From JADFQT01 sp965216025 (lineage in GTDB: Bacteria > Chloroflexota > Dehalococcoidia > Lucifugimonadales > UBA3495): a stretch of 64,000 nt of DNA. Every line of letters begins with the position of its first letter. The first letter of the stretch is position 1. The stretch spans positions 1 to 64,000 of the forward strand of contig CBDCEX010000010.1 of the NCBI GenBank assembly GCA_965216025.1. The letters run 5' to 3'. A model generated the notes under the pieces. That model made no database searches. It was not told where the DNA came from and worked only from the letters and a program-made list of their open reading frames with translations. A program made the translations under genes and the position numbers. Positions 1-9,048 of this stretch are shown in pieces.

Positions 1-16
1 TCGTCCAGTTCAGGGC
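1..16 (-). pseudogene. C-terminal fragment of IS1380-family transposase
   Basis: Read on the minus strand, these 16 bases continue the transposase frame found at 1293-2342. The gene reads ...KYALN up to the insertion point, and this fragment resumes ALNWT, matching the conserved K-x-A-x-NWTR region near the end of IS1380 transposases. The 9 bases at 8-16 are repeated at 1293-1301, so the two pieces were one gene before the ISAs1-family element inserted. The rest of the gene lies left of the window. Confidence 0.7.
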
Positions 17-1292
17 CAGGGCCTTTTCATTTTCTCCAAATAGTATAAAATTATTTACCAGTTTAAGCGGGAGGGAAGGATGATGACTTTGAGAGAAACG
101 CTGGATTTGGTGCCTGACTTCCGGAGTAGCCAAGGGCGACGCCACTCTTTGGGGGCGATCCTGGCCTTGGCCACCTGTGCCATGCTGTGCGGCGCCCGCA
201 GCTTATACGCCATAGCTCAATGGGGGCGGGACCAAGGGGGTGCTACGGCGCAGCTTTTGGGGTTCAGCCAGGAGAAGACACCCTGCGTGGCCACCCTCCA
301 CCGGGTGTTCAAGGGCCTGGACGTGGCGGCCTTTGAGGCAGAAGTCGGCAACTGGCTGGCAAATAGCGGGGTAGAGGCGGATGACCCCCTGTCCCTGGAC
401 GGGAAAACCTTGCGAGGGGTCCACGGCCAAGAGATACCCGGGGTCCATCTGGTGTCGGCCTACGCTAGCCGCGCTGGGGCAGTGCTGGCGCAGGTAGCTG
501 CGCCGGGCAAAGGGGAAGAATTGGCGGCGGTCAAAGAAGTATTGGGCCAGGTACCCCTGAAGGGTCGGGTAGTAGTGGCTGATGCCTTACTGACCCAACG
601 GAAAGTCTGTGAGCAGATTGTGGCAGGCGGCGGAGAGTATCTGCTGCCAGTTAAAGAGAATCAGCCCTCCTTGCGCCGAGACCTGGAGGTGGCTTTTTCC
701 CCTGCTAGGAACTGAGAGGGCTGGTGGCCCAACCGTACCTCCCTGGCTGGCAGCGGAGTGGCGAGCACGCGGGGCCAAGCTGACGGTCTGGGCCGATGCT
801 CCAGTAAAGCGGCGTCATGGGCGGCTGGAGCGGCGAGAGTTGTGGGCCTTGGCCGACCCAGAGCTAAATGGCTACGTGGGCAGCGCTGGGACGGTCGGGG
901 AAGCGTGGCCGCATCTGCAACAGGTGTGTCGGCTAGAGCGCCAGCGGGTCGTGAAGGGCAAGAAACAGGTGGCTGTGAGCTATGCAATTAGCAGTCTCCC
1001 AGCCACTGATGCCGATGCGAGGCGATTGTTGAGCCTTTCCCGTGGGCACTGGGGCATCGAGAACCGCGCCTCCACTGGGTACGGGATGTGACCTTCGACG
1101 AGGACCGCTCTCAGGTGCGCACTGGGGCCGCCCCTCAGGTTCTGGCGGGCCTGCGGAACCTGGTCATCAGCTTGGTACGTCGGGCTGGGCATTCCAACGT
1201 AGCCGCTGCCCTACGCCGCCACAATGCCCATCTCAGCGAAGCTTTCGACATGATGGGCTTTACCTACCAGGCAGGAGAATGAAAAGGCCCTG
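17..1292 (+). mobile_element. ISAs1-family insertion sequence, copy A
   Basis: The left end begins CAGGGCCTTTTCATTTTC at 17, and the right end (1276-1292) is its inverted repeat. The 9-bp sequence GTTCAGGGC occurs immediately outside both ends (8-16 and 1293-1301) and is a perfect target-site duplication, as expected for this family. The element is 1276 bp and nearly identical to copy B at 5405-6677. It differs by one extra T in the leader, a 2-bp insertion near 1066 and a few substitutions. It is inserted inside an IS1380-family transposase gene. Confidence 0.92.
80..1282 (+). pseudogene. ISAs1-family DDE transposase, copy A, frame-disrupted
   Basis: The first frame (80-715) encodes the N-terminal DDE_Tnp_1-associated region and the first two acidic motifs, DPLSLDGKTLRG and VVADALLTQ. 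The protein then needs a +1 shift at the run TTTTTCCCC (694-702) to continue PLLGTERAG... through RGHWGIEN, which holds the catalytic Glu. A second lesion, two extra bases near 1066 (GAACCGCGCC where copy B has GAACCGCC), throws the last part (FDEDRSQVR...) into a third frame. Copy B shares the first disruption but not the second. Copy A is therefore almost certainly inactive by itself, even if the first shift is programmed. The intact family protein is about 370-400 residues. Confidence 0.85.
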
Positions 1293-2342
1293 GTTCAGGG
1301 CGTACTTGCCTTCTTTTATCCATTGCTCCGCGGTGCCTCGGCCATTGTAAAAGCGGACTATCCCGATGTTTGGATAGCTCAGATTGGTGACGATGAAGCC
1401 CACTCTGGGAAACAGTTCTCCCTGGTGCCACTCCACCTTAGAGACCACTCTCCGAGCAACGTTCCAGCTCTGGGCCTGGTAGAGGAAGTCATGATAGGAG
1501 ACGATGGGCTTCGGGGAAAGCCACTCCGTAGGCCGTATTAGCCGGTGCGCTATCTCCCGCTGCAGCACCTGGTTGGACCGCAGCCTGATGGCGTAGCCGA
1601 TGTTTCTTGCTTCCAGATAATCGTATATCTCCGGCTTGGCGAAGGCGGCGTCAGCACGAAACAGCAGCCTGACCGCTGCTGTCAAATAACGCTCCACCAC
1701 CGGATCAAGGACTTCTTGCCAATCATCGGCACTGTGGACGTTGCCTGACCGTAGCTTAGCTGCTTCACAATCCCCGAACTGGTTGAACAGAAAGAGAGGG
1801 TGATAGCAGACGCATTCAAAGTGGCCGTTATAGGCTGCTCCCTCCTGCTGGCCGTGCACTGGACTCTCGGAACTGTCCATATCCAGGATTGCTCGCCGGT
1901 GTAGGGTATGGGCCATAGCTCGTTCCACCCACTGGGTATTTATTCGTGCCAGCCCCTTCAGGTTGTCCTCTTGGGTCAGGAACTCCGTCTCGAACCGGCC
2001 CATCTCACTGGTGCTGGCTCCTTTCCGCTCCGAGCCTTGCCATCCCACGATCACTCGCATGGCTGGGTCTTGGGAAAGGCGCACTGCGTCATTGGTGTCG
2101 TCGTAGCCGGCCAAGCGGCTGTAGATCGACTGTCTTAGCAGCGGAACCAGGTGGTGAAGGATATTGCGTCCGGTACGGCTTTCCTGGAGGTAGTCCTCAG
2201 CGATTTCGGTAAGGCTCAAGGCATCATCAAACTCTCGAAAGGCAAGAAGACCAGCGTCGGAGGTGATGGTTGAGCCGTGAAATTCCAGGCGGACTTTGGG
2301 GTTGAATTGGAGCCGGAGAGGGGCTTTTTCGCCGTCACCCAT
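1293..2342 (-). pseudogene. IS1380-family transposase, interrupted by ISAs1 copy A
   Basis: The transposase is of DDE type and starts at ATG 2342 behind GGAGGCACCTG. About 350 residues remain. Visible family features are the N-terminal region FNPKVRLEFHG...SDAGLLAFREFD, the first acidic motif ILDMDSSESPVHG, the second motif RADAAFAKPEIYDYLE and the late IKEGKYALN motif. The reading frame is cut at KYALN by the ISAs1 element, and the C-terminal remainder reappears at 1-16. The far end of the element is outside the window, so its terminal repeats cannot be paired. A plausible outside end lies in the AT-rich stretch 2380-2440. Confidence 0.88.
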
Positions 2343-2439
2343 CAGGTGCCTCCATGATGCCTACGGCATCTTACTGCAAAGTGACATATCATGGAGTTAT
2401 TATAGCTGGGAACACGCAAAAAGGGCCCATAATTAGACA

Positions 2440-2550
2440 ATGGTTGAAAGACCATCGACGAATTACTGGGAAAGCTTTTTAGCCATATGGGAAATGTGGG
2501 ATGAAATTACTACGGATGGATATCCGTCTTCGGTGATCCCTATGGAGTAA
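2440..2550 (+). CDS. Possible small ORF (36 aa), unknown
   Basis: A short frame begins at ATG 2440 and ends at TAA 2550. Its aromatic, acidic composition (NYWESFLAIWEMWDEI) looks protein-like. It has no convincing ribosome-binding site and could be a remnant of a gene broken when the IS1380 element arrived. It lies in the 258-bp gap between the IS1380 element and the next gene, where nothing else was recognised. Confidence 0.15.
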   Translation: MVERPSTNYWESFLAIWEMWDEITTDGYPSSVIPME

Positions 2551-2600
2551 ATACGTTCACCCCTGTGCTCCACTTCAGCCCAGAGTTCGTCAGAGAAGGT

Positions 2601-3104
2601 TCAGACAACAGCAAGGAGTTTTACCGTAGCATCAAAGCTGCAATATGAGACAATCTTTTGAAAATTAGGATACTTCTCATTTAAAACCTGGCTCGGAAGC
2701 ACATTAGGACCGAGAGCCCAGGCGTCAGCAGCCCAACCCGGAGCACTGTGGATCTGGTCCAGATCGATAGCAAGATTACTTCGTTTGGACGACTCTTTTG
2801 GAGAATAGCCCCATTGCACTGGTCCCCATTCACCAGACCATCGTCCCAAAAAGAAAGCCCCCTGCATGGTCGTCAGTGTTGGATATTCTGGCCCAAATTC
2901 TCGGTGCCGGTCCAAAATATGCATTACCGTCGTTCCAGTGGAATGATAGCTAGACCTTATGCCTTTAGGGTATCCTCTCAATGGTGACCTGCAATAAATA
3001 TCATAAGGTTTTAGTGGGTTCCTGGTTTTCACCAAATCGACACTCAAGACCCGTGCTAACTGCTGGTTTTTCTTTAGAATTACTCTAACTTCAGCTAATT
3101 TCAT
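2601..3104 (-). CDS. Hypothetical protein (167 aa)
   Basis: I do not recognise this family. The start is placed at ATG 3104 (MKLAEVRVILKKNQQ). An in-frame ATG at 3128 is possible, but starts further upstream would run into the neighbouring gene at 3182. The protein is soluble and rich in aromatic residues, with the central segment GAFFLGRWSGEWGPVQWGY and no signal peptide or membrane segment. The codon third positions are less GC-rich than in neighbouring genes. With the adjacent IS1380 remnant, this suggests acquired or accessory DNA. Confidence 0.5.
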   Translation of the reverse strand: MKLAEVRVILKKNQQLARVLSVDLVKTRNPLKPYDIYCRSPLRGYPKGIRSSYHSTGTTVMHILDRHREFGPEYPTLTTMQGAFFLGRWSGEWGPVQWGYSPKESSKRSNLAIDLDQIHSAPGWAADAWALGPNVLPSQVLNEKYPNFQKIVSYCSFDATVKLLAVV

Positions 3105-3181
3105 CCACTTAACATAACACGTCAGCATGGGCAGCTGTCCAGGGCGAATGGTCAACAACGGAGTCGAAGAGAGGTGGAAGC

Positions 3182-3457
3182 CTACTGGGAATTCCAACGC
3201 TGCCGCAAGGACTCGACGTAGACCCGGTCGTAGTCCCCGTGATGACCGGCGTGGGGCCCCTCCACCAGCTGCTCGGCCCACAGGTAATCCACGTCGCCCC
3301 ATTGAATTGGATAGGGGGTCTGGTCGAAGAAAGCGGTGACCGCCTGGGTAGGGTCTCCCGCCTCCACGTAACCCAGCATCTGGAAATTATCGTACACATG
3401 GCCAGCGGCGGACACGAACTGCCCCTTCATCGCCGCCAGCACTATAAACTGCGCCAT
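3182..3457 (-). CDS. Hypothetical small protein (91 aa), YCII-like in size
   Basis: The start ATG 3457 is preceded by CTCCTGAGAGTTAAA in gene sense. The protein MAQFIVLAAMKGQF...VDYLWAEQL is a single small alpha/beta-type domain without cysteines, signal peptide or membrane segments. It lies 78 bp downstream of the thiolase gene on the same strand, so it may be the last gene of the DUF35-thiolase transcript. Small ferredoxin-fold proteins (YCII or EthD type) are often found next to catabolic thiolases. The resemblance is only in size and position, so no function is claimed. Confidence 0.55.
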   Translation of the reverse strand: MAQFIVLAAMKGQFVSAAGHVYDNFQMLGYVEAGDPTQAVTAFFDQTPYPIQWGDVDYLWAEQLVEGPHAGHHGDYDRVYVESLRQRWNSQ

Positions 3458-3535
3458 TTTAACTCTCAGGAGATGTCAAATGGCCGATGGTCATTTTCGC
3501 CGGTCGTTGTCGCTGTCGGAAACCGGCTCGCTCCC

Positions 3536-4714
3536 TTAACGGCTCAGAATATGCACGGTGGTCACATCTCCGGCGCCGGAGCACTGGGCCAGCCCCACGC
3601 GGGGACCGGTCGAGGCAGAGCCGTGCCTGCCGGGTATCTGCCGAGGCCCGGCTTCCTGCCGCAACTGGGTGACCGTCTCGTGAATCATGCGTATGCCCGT
3701 TGCGCCGAAGGGGTGCCCCATGGCCAGCAGGCCCCCGTCAGTATTGGTCGGTATGTCGCCGGTCAAAGCCGTGCGGCCCGCGGTGGTAGCCTGCCAAGCC
3801 TCCCCGGCGGGTACAATTTGCAGGGCCTCCAGCTGCTGCAGCTCGCCGATAGTCGCGGCGTCGTGAACCTGAATCAGGTCCACATCCTTCGGGCCCAAGC
3901 CGCTCATCTCGTAAGCCTCCAGAGCCGCCGGCTCGGTGCGATAGGGGCTGAAGGCCGAGTGGTCGCTGCCCCGCCCGTTGTAGTTCCCGGAGCGCAGCAC
4001 CGCGGCGGCTATGCCAATGGCTCGCTGGGAGGATAGGCCGTACTGGTCCAAGGCCTCTCTGGCGCATAGCACGGCGGCGGCGGCGCCCTCGCTGGTGGGA
4101 CAGCACTGGAACAGGGTCAGTGGATCGGCTATGAGGCGGGACCCCAGCACCTGCTCCACCGTATAAGTTTCCTTACGATGGGCGTAGGGATTGAGCGAGG
4201 CGTTTTGGCGGGACTTGACCGACACCTGAGCCAGCGCAGCGGCGGGGGCTCCGGTGTCTGCCATGTAGCGGCGCATCCGAAGCGCGTACCCGGCCATCAT
4301 GTGGTCGGCGCCAATATAGCGGTCCGGGCTTTCCGCGGCGGTGACCGTAACCGGTCCGCTGGGAACCTTCTCCGCGCCAAAGGCCAGCGCCAGATCAAAC
4401 ATGCCGCTGCTGATGCCCCAGTAAGCCTGCCAAAAGGCGGTGGAGCCGCTGGAGCAGGCGTTCTCGACGTTTATAATCGGTATCCCGGTCAGTCCCAACC
4501 CTGCCAAGGCCGTCTCACCTACAGACATGCCGTGGTAGTAGACATGGCCGAAGTAGGCCACCGGTATGTCGGTCCAAGCCACAGATCCGTCCTTCAATGC
4601 CTCCACCACGGCGGACCGCGCCAGGGAAGCCAGGTCCTCTTTGGGAAACCGGCCGAAGGGATGCAGCCCGACGCCGACCACCACCACCTCCCGTCCGGGA
4701 CGGAATCGGCTCAT
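3536..4714 (-). CDS. Thiolase-family acetyl-CoA acyltransferase (SCP-x type)
   Basis: This 392-residue enzyme is predicted to cleave or condense 3-oxoacyl-CoA in the cytoplasm. The N-terminal thiolase domain carries the nucleophilic cysteine in NVENACSSGSTA (about residue 86). The C-terminal half has the HPFGATG histidine motif and, near the end, GLAQCSGAGDV with the second catalytic cysteine. The spacing and GHVYYHG/EKVPSG segments fit the lipid-transfer (SCP-x) branch rather than PhaA/FadA. The gene is preceded by a DUF35 zinc-ribbon/OB-fold gene. In this thiolase branch the two proteins form a complex, so the pair probably acts together in degradation of a branched or steroid-like acyl-CoA. 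The substrate cannot be read from sequence. Confidence 0.88.
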   Translation of the reverse strand: MSRFRPGREVVVVGVGLHPFGRFPKEDLASLARSAVVEALKDGSVAWTDIPVAYFGHVYYHGMSVGETALAGLGLTGIPIINVENACSSGSTAFWQAYWGISSGMFDLALAFGAEKVPSGPVTVTAAESPDRYIGADHMMAGYALRMRRYMADTGAPAAALAQVSVKSRQNASLNPYAHRKETYTVEQVLGSRLIADPLTLFQCCPTSEGAAAAVLCAREALDQYGLSSQRAIGIAAAVLRSGNYNGRGSDHSAFSPYRTEPAALEAYEMSGLGPKDVDLIQVHDAATIGELQQLEALQIVPAGEAWQATTAGRTALTGDIPTNTDGGLLAMGHPFGATGIRMIHETVTQLRQEAGPRQIPGRHGSASTGPRVGLAQCSGAGDVTTVHILSR

Positions 4715-4812
4715 AGAACCCCCTCTTCATCTCCCCCTGGGCAAGGGAGAAACCAGCTATTTAGACACCCAATAAGGTAGGTTTGACGCATACCTAGCCC
4801 TATTTACTAGCC

Positions 4813-5256
4813 CTATTTATCGGATGGCCGCCACTTGTAAACCGCCAAAACCTTGACCAAACCCCGGTTGGATTCAGCTACAGATACCCATTCTAGGGCC
4901 AGCTCCATGGACATGCCAATTTCCAGCCCGTCGGGTTCGCTGTCGATTATTTCCGCCAGCACGTGGGGGCCTTCCGGTAGCTCGACCTCTCCCAAGGTGT
5001 AAGGAACCTTCCCCGGCCAACCTGGCGGCGGCACCCGGACCACGGTGAAGCTATAAAGGGTGCCCTGCCGGCTGAGCTGTACGGGCTCCAGGTCGCCGGA
5101 AGAGCAGGCCTGGCAAAAGACGGCGGGGCCGAAGACACAAACCTGACACTGGCGGCAGCGTTGGCCCAGCAGCACGGCGCCGCCGCCCGATTCATCCGTC
5201 AGGCGAAGCCGCTGGGGGTCGACCGATACCGGGCCGTCATGGGGGGTTCTCGTCAT
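4813..5256 (-). CDS. Zn-ribbon OB-fold protein (DUF35), thiolase partner
   Basis: The protein has 147 residues. An N-terminal rubredoxin-like zinc ribbon is shown by the pairs CRQCQVC and CQAC (residues 34-52), followed by an OB-fold with the typical LYSFTVVRVPPPGW...YTLGEVELPEG segment. Such proteins bind acyl-CoA and associate with SCP-x-type thiolases. The thiolase gene follows 98 bp downstream on the same strand. The gap contains a short inverted repeat (TCTCCC...GGGAGA near 4730-4750) and a tandem TAGCCCTATTTA motif near the stop codon. The gene is divergent from the acyl-CoA synthetase at 6815, with ISAs1 copy B inserted between them. Confidence 0.86.
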   Translation of the reverse strand: MTRTPHDGPVSVDPQRLRLTDESGGGAVLLGQRCRQCQVCVFGPAVFCQACSSGDLEPVQLSRQGTLYSFTVVRVPPPGWPGKVPYTLGEVELPEGPHVLAEIIDSEPDGLEIGMSMELALEWVSVAESNRGLVKVLAVYKWRPSDK

Positions 5257-5404
5257 TCCCTAATTTCTCCGGACCGGATGTGCCGGACCCGATTGGGTCG
5301 AGGCGGGTCCCAACAGAGCCCAAAACGCCCCAAAAGAACCAGCGCCTAAATAATTCCGACGTGGCCAGGTTATGCTAGCGAGTTGGGGGTGTCAACCGCA
5401 ATCT

Positions 5405-6677
5405 CAGGGCCTTTTCATTTTCTCAAAATAGTATAAAATTATTACCAGTTTAAGCGGGAGGGAAGGATGATGACTTTGAGAGAAGCGCTGGATTTGGTGC
5501 CTGACTTCCGGAGTAGCCAAGGGCGACGCCACTCTTTGGGGGCGATCCTGGCCTTGGCCACCTGTGCCATGCTGTGCGGCGCCCGCAGCTTATACGCCAT
5601 AGCTCAATGGGGGCGGGACCAAGGGGGTGCTACGGCGCAGCTTTTGGGGTTCAGCCAGGAGAAGACACCCTGCGTGGCCACCCTCCACCGGGTGTTCAAG
5701 GGCCTGGACGTGGCGGCCTTTGAGGCAGAAGTCGGCAACTGGCTGGCAAATAGCGGGGTAGAGGCGGATGACCCCCTGTCCCTGGACGGGAAAACCTTGC
5801 GAGGGGTCCACGGCCAAGAGATACCCGGGGTCCATCTGGTGTCGGCCTACGCTAGCCGCGCTGGGGCAGTGCTGGCGCAGGTAGCTGCGCCGGGCAAAGG
5901 GGAAGAATTGGCGGCGGTCAAAGAAGTATTGGGCCAGGTACCCCTGAAGGGTCGGGTAGTAGTGGCTGATGCCTTACTGACCCAACGGAAAGTCTGTGAG
6001 CAGATTGTGGCAGGCGGCGGAGAGTATCTGCTGCCAGTTAAAGAGAATCAGCCCACCTTGCGCCGAGACTTGGAGGTGGCTTTTTCCCCTGCTAGGAACT
6101 GAGAGGGCTGGTGGGCCAACCGTACCTCCCTGGCTAGCAGCGGAGTGGCGAGCACGCGGGGCCAAGCTGACGGTCTGGGCCGATGCTCCAGTAAAGCGGC
6201 GTCATGGGCGGCTGGAGCGGCGAGAGTTGTGGGCCTTGGCCGACCCAGAGCTAAATGGCTACGTGGGCAGCGCTGGGACGGTCGGGGAAGCGTGGCCGCA
6301 TCTGCAACAGGTGTGTCGGCTAGAGCGCCAGCGGGTCGTGAAGGGCAAGAAACAGGTGGCTGTGAGCTATGCAATTAGCAGTCTCCCAGCCACTGATGCC
6401 GATGCCAGGCGATTGTTGAGCCTTTCCCGTGGGCACTGGGGCATCGAGAACCGCCTCCACTGGGTACGGGATGTGACCTTCGACGAGGACCGCTCTCAGG
6501 TGCGCACTGGGGCCGCCCCACAGGTTCTGGCGGGCCTGCGGAACCTGGTCATCAGCTTGGTACGTCGGGCTGGGCATTCCAACGTAGCCGCTGCCCTACG
6601 CCGCCACAATGCCCATCTCAGCGAAGCTTTCGACATGATGGGCTTTACCTACCAGGCAGGAGAATGAAAAGGCCCTG
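5405..6677 (+). mobile_element. ISAs1-family insertion sequence, copy B
   Basis: The left end CAGGGCCTTTTCATTTTC begins at 5405 and the inverted right end finishes at 6677, giving 1273 bp. The 9-bp CCGCAATCT lies directly outside both ends (5396-5404 and 6678-6686), a perfect target duplication that indicates a recent insertion. The element sits in the divergent intergenic space between the DUF35 gene and the acyl-CoA synthetase gene, so it may have displaced one or both promoters. Confidence 0.93.
5467..6667 (+). pseudogene. ISAs1-family transposase, copy B, one +1 frame shift
   Basis: The N-terminal part (5467-6102, 211 residues) ends ...LEVAFSPARN-stop. The rest of the transposase (from about 6089 to 6667) is open in the +1 frame and ends MMGFTYQAGE. 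The shift point is the homopolymer run TTTTTCCCC at 6081-6089, where skipping one T after GCT TTT restores the family sequence. All three acidic residues are present across the two frames: DGKTLRG, VVADALL and HWGIEN. The same shift is in copy A, so it was inherited by at least two transposition events. It is either a programmed shift or a defect complemented in trans. Apart from this shift the frame is complete. Confidence 0.85.
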
Positions 6678-6814
6678 CCGCAATCTGAGCGGCTATTGAC
6701 CCCGTCTCTCGCCCATGATAGCGTGAATTCTGGTTGATCCCGAGTTTATCCTTGAAGAAACGGCCGTGCTTCGTATCGCCCCTAATCTTGGAGCACCCCG
6801 TATGTCGGAAAGAA

Positions 6815-8485
6815 ATGACCAACATCATCGGGCTGGACGGCGACGAGAGCGAGAGGCCTTGGGAAAGGTCTCTGGGTGAGTTTTTGCGGGAGGCCGTTGC
6901 CGGGAATCCGGATAAGGTTTTCCTTGAAATCGGCGGGCAGGAGATCACCTATCAGGAGTGTCTGCGCCGGTCGGAGCAGACTGCCGCCATGTTTCGCGCC
7001 CTGGGGGTAGGCCGGGGCGACCGAGTTGCCCTGTTCCTGCCCAATTGCCCGGAGTTTCTTTACTGTTGGTTCGGCCTCTCCCTGCTGGGCGTCATTAGCG
7101 TACCCGTGAACACCGCTTACAAGCGGGATGAAACCGCGTATATTCTGAACAATTCCGAAGCCCTGGCTTTGGTGGCCCATCAATCCCTGCTGCCGGTGGC
7201 CGGCCCGGCGGCGCGGCTGGCGCCCAGCGTGCGGCATAAATTAGTCGTAAGTATAGAGGGTGAAGAGGCCCTTTACCTATCGGAGGAATGGGCGGAGGAC
7301 TGGAAAGACTTCTCCGAATCGTGGGCGGCCGGGCCGGATTACCCGGGCCCGGATAGAATTGACCTGCCTCAGGTGTCACCTCAGAACCTTTCCATGCTGG
7401 TGTACACCTCCGGCACCACCGGTAACCCCAAGGGTGTGCAGGTTACCCATCAAATGTACGTTGCCGCCGGACAGGGTTTCGCCCACTGGACCCAGGCGAC
7501 GCCGGAAGATCGCTTTTTTACCTGCCTTCCCTTCTTCCATGCCAACGCCCAGTACTATTCCACCATGGGTGCCCTGGCCGCGGGCGGGACTCTGGTGGTG
7601 GTTGACCGGTTCAGCGCTTCTCGTTTTTGGGAGCAGGTCAGGCAGGCCAGAGCGACGGTGGTGAACTTTATTGGCATGATGATGCCGGTGCTCTCGAAAC
7701 AATCCCCGTTCCGCCACGACCCGGATAACCAGGTGCGGCTGTTCTACGGATCTCCGGCCTTTCCCCCGGTGTTCCTGGAAGAATTTCAGGAGCGATTCGG
7801 TACTGAGGTCATAGTAGGGTTCGGCATGACTGAAACTTGCTTTGGGACCATTGAGCAGATTGGCGTGGCCCGTCGTCCCAACTCTTCGGGTCTGCCTCGG
7901 CGGCATCCGGACCACCGCTTTGTCAACCAGGTAAGCATAGTCGATGACCAAGGCAATTCTGTGCCCGCCGGCCGGACAGGAGAGATCACTATCAAGAATC
8001 CGGCCATGATGCCGGGGTATTGGCGAAATGAGGAGCAGTCCCGGCTGGCCCTGCGGGAAGGCTGGCTTTATACCGGCGACATGGGCCGGTTGGATGATGA
8101 GGGGTATCTTTACTTCGTAGACCGCAAAAAGGATGTCATCCGGCGGCGCGGCGAAAACATCTCCTCCCAGGAGGTGGAGGATGTGATCAAGCGTCACCCA
8201 GGCATCCTGGACTGCGCCGTTATTGCCGTACCTTCCGAGTTGGGAGAAGATGAAGTCAAGGCCTACGTCTTGCCCCGGCCGGGCTCGGTGCTGGAACCCC
8301 AAGATGTAGTTTATTGGTGTGCTGAGAACCTGGCGTATTTCAAGGTTCCCAGGTATATCGAGTTGCGGGAAGACCTGCCGAGAACTCCCAGCCTGCGGGT
8401 CCGGAAGGATGTATTACGTCAGGAACGGGAAGACCTGGTGGATGGATGTTTTGACCGGGAAAAGGCGGGCATCCAGGTGCGTTGA
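6815..8485 (+). CDS. AMP-dependent acyl-CoA synthetase/ligase
   Basis: This 556-residue member of the ANL superfamily forms an acyl-adenylate and then an acyl-CoA thioester. Core motifs are YTSGTTGNPKGVQVTH (phosphate-binding loop), FYGSPAFPP, VGFGMTET, and the hinge region YTGDMGRLDDEGYLYFVDRK followed by GENISSQEVEDV. The catalytic lysine region is near the C terminus (RVRKDVLR). ATG 6815 is preferred because upstream residues in this frame look non-coding and the segment after MTNIIG aligns with the normal N terminus. It most resembles the crotonobetaine/carnitine or fatty-acid CoA ligase branch. It is transcribed away from the thiolase/DUF35 pair and could activate the acid that those enzymes later degrade. 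The substrate is unknown. Confidence 0.88.
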   Translation: MTNIIGLDGDESERPWERSLGEFLREAVAGNPDKVFLEIGGQEITYQECLRRSEQTAAMFRALGVGRGDRVALFLPNCPEFLYCWFGLSLLGVISVPVNTAYKRDETAYILNNSEALALVAHQSLLPVAGPAARLAPSVRHKLVVSIEGEEALYLSEEWAEDWKDFSESWAAGPDYPGPDRIDLPQVSPQNLSMLVYTSGTTGNPKGVQVTHQMYVAAGQGFAHWTQATPEDRFFTCLPFFHANAQYYSTMGALAAGGTLVVVDRFSASRFWEQVRQARATVVNFIGMMMPVLSKQSPFRHDPDNQVRLFYGSPAFPPVFLEEFQERFGTEVIVGFGMTETCFGTIEQIGVARRPNSSGLPRRHPDHRFVNQVSIVDDQGNSVPAGRTGEITIKNPAMMPGYWRNEEQSRLALREGWLYTGDMGRLDDEGYLYFVDRKKDVIRRRGENISSQEVEDVIKRHPGILDCAVIAVPSELGEDEVKAYVLPRPGSVLEPQDVVYWCAENLAYFKVPRYIELREDLPRTPSLRVRKDVLRQEREDLVDGCFDREKAGIQVR

Positions 8486-8599
8486 GCCCTCACCCATCAA
8501 CAGGCTTAGGGAGCCTTCGCCTGTCTTGGGCCTAAAGGGAAGCTAAAGGTCCAGGTCCAAGGTTGATTCTGCTAAAGGGAGGTTAACAGGAGATAAAAA

Positions 8600-8944
8600 A
8601 TGGAAAGGATCGAAGCGATAATTCGTCCGGAGCGGCTCAACCTAGTCAAGGATGCCTTGGCTGAGGCCGGATTGGTTGGCCTAAATGTGACTCAGGTTAC
8701 CGGACGGGGTACTCAGCAAGGAATACAGGTTGGCGGGCCCAGGGGGGTGGGAACCTATACAGTGGACATGCTCCCCAAAGTAAAGCTGGAGATGGTGGTG
8801 CGAGATGACCAAACCCAGCAGGCGATAGATATCATTTGCGAGAATGCGCAAACTGGTAATATTGGGGACGGCAAAATCTTCATCTCTCCGGTAAGCAATG
8901 CTGTTCGTATCCGCACCTCTGAGCGAGGGGATCAGGCGCTATAA
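8600..8944 (+). CDS. glnB: P-II family nitrogen regulatory protein
   Basis: This 114-residue trimeric signal protein senses ATP/ADP and 2-oxoglutarate. It starts MERIEAIIRPERLNLVKDAL. The T-loop region GRGTQQGIQVGG...TYTVDMLPKVKLE contains a tyrosine in the position normally uridylylated (Y before TVDMLPK). The C-terminal GDGKIFISPVSNAVRIRT is the family hallmark. A strong site AGGAGATAAAAA precedes ATG 8600. No amtB or glnA is adjacent, so its target is not evident. Whether it is called GlnB or GlnK cannot be decided from sequence alone. Confidence 0.93.
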   Translation: MERIEAIIRPERLNLVKDALAEAGLVGLNVTQVTGRGTQQGIQVGGPRGVGTYTVDMLPKVKLEMVVRDDQTQQAIDIICENAQTGNIGDGKIFISPVSNAVRIRTSERGDQAL

Positions 8945-9048
8945 ACCCATCGGTTCGCCCGGGTCGACTTTGGAATGGACTTTCGTGAAGGTTTCGCCGG
9001 GTGGCATATTGCTCGATAGCTAACCCCGGAGCATAAAGTGGAGGATTA

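Noticed and set aside
3239..4036. A long open frame opposite the thiolase gene.
   Set aside because: It is a shadow of the GC-rich coding strand. The minus frame has the clear thiolase motifs.
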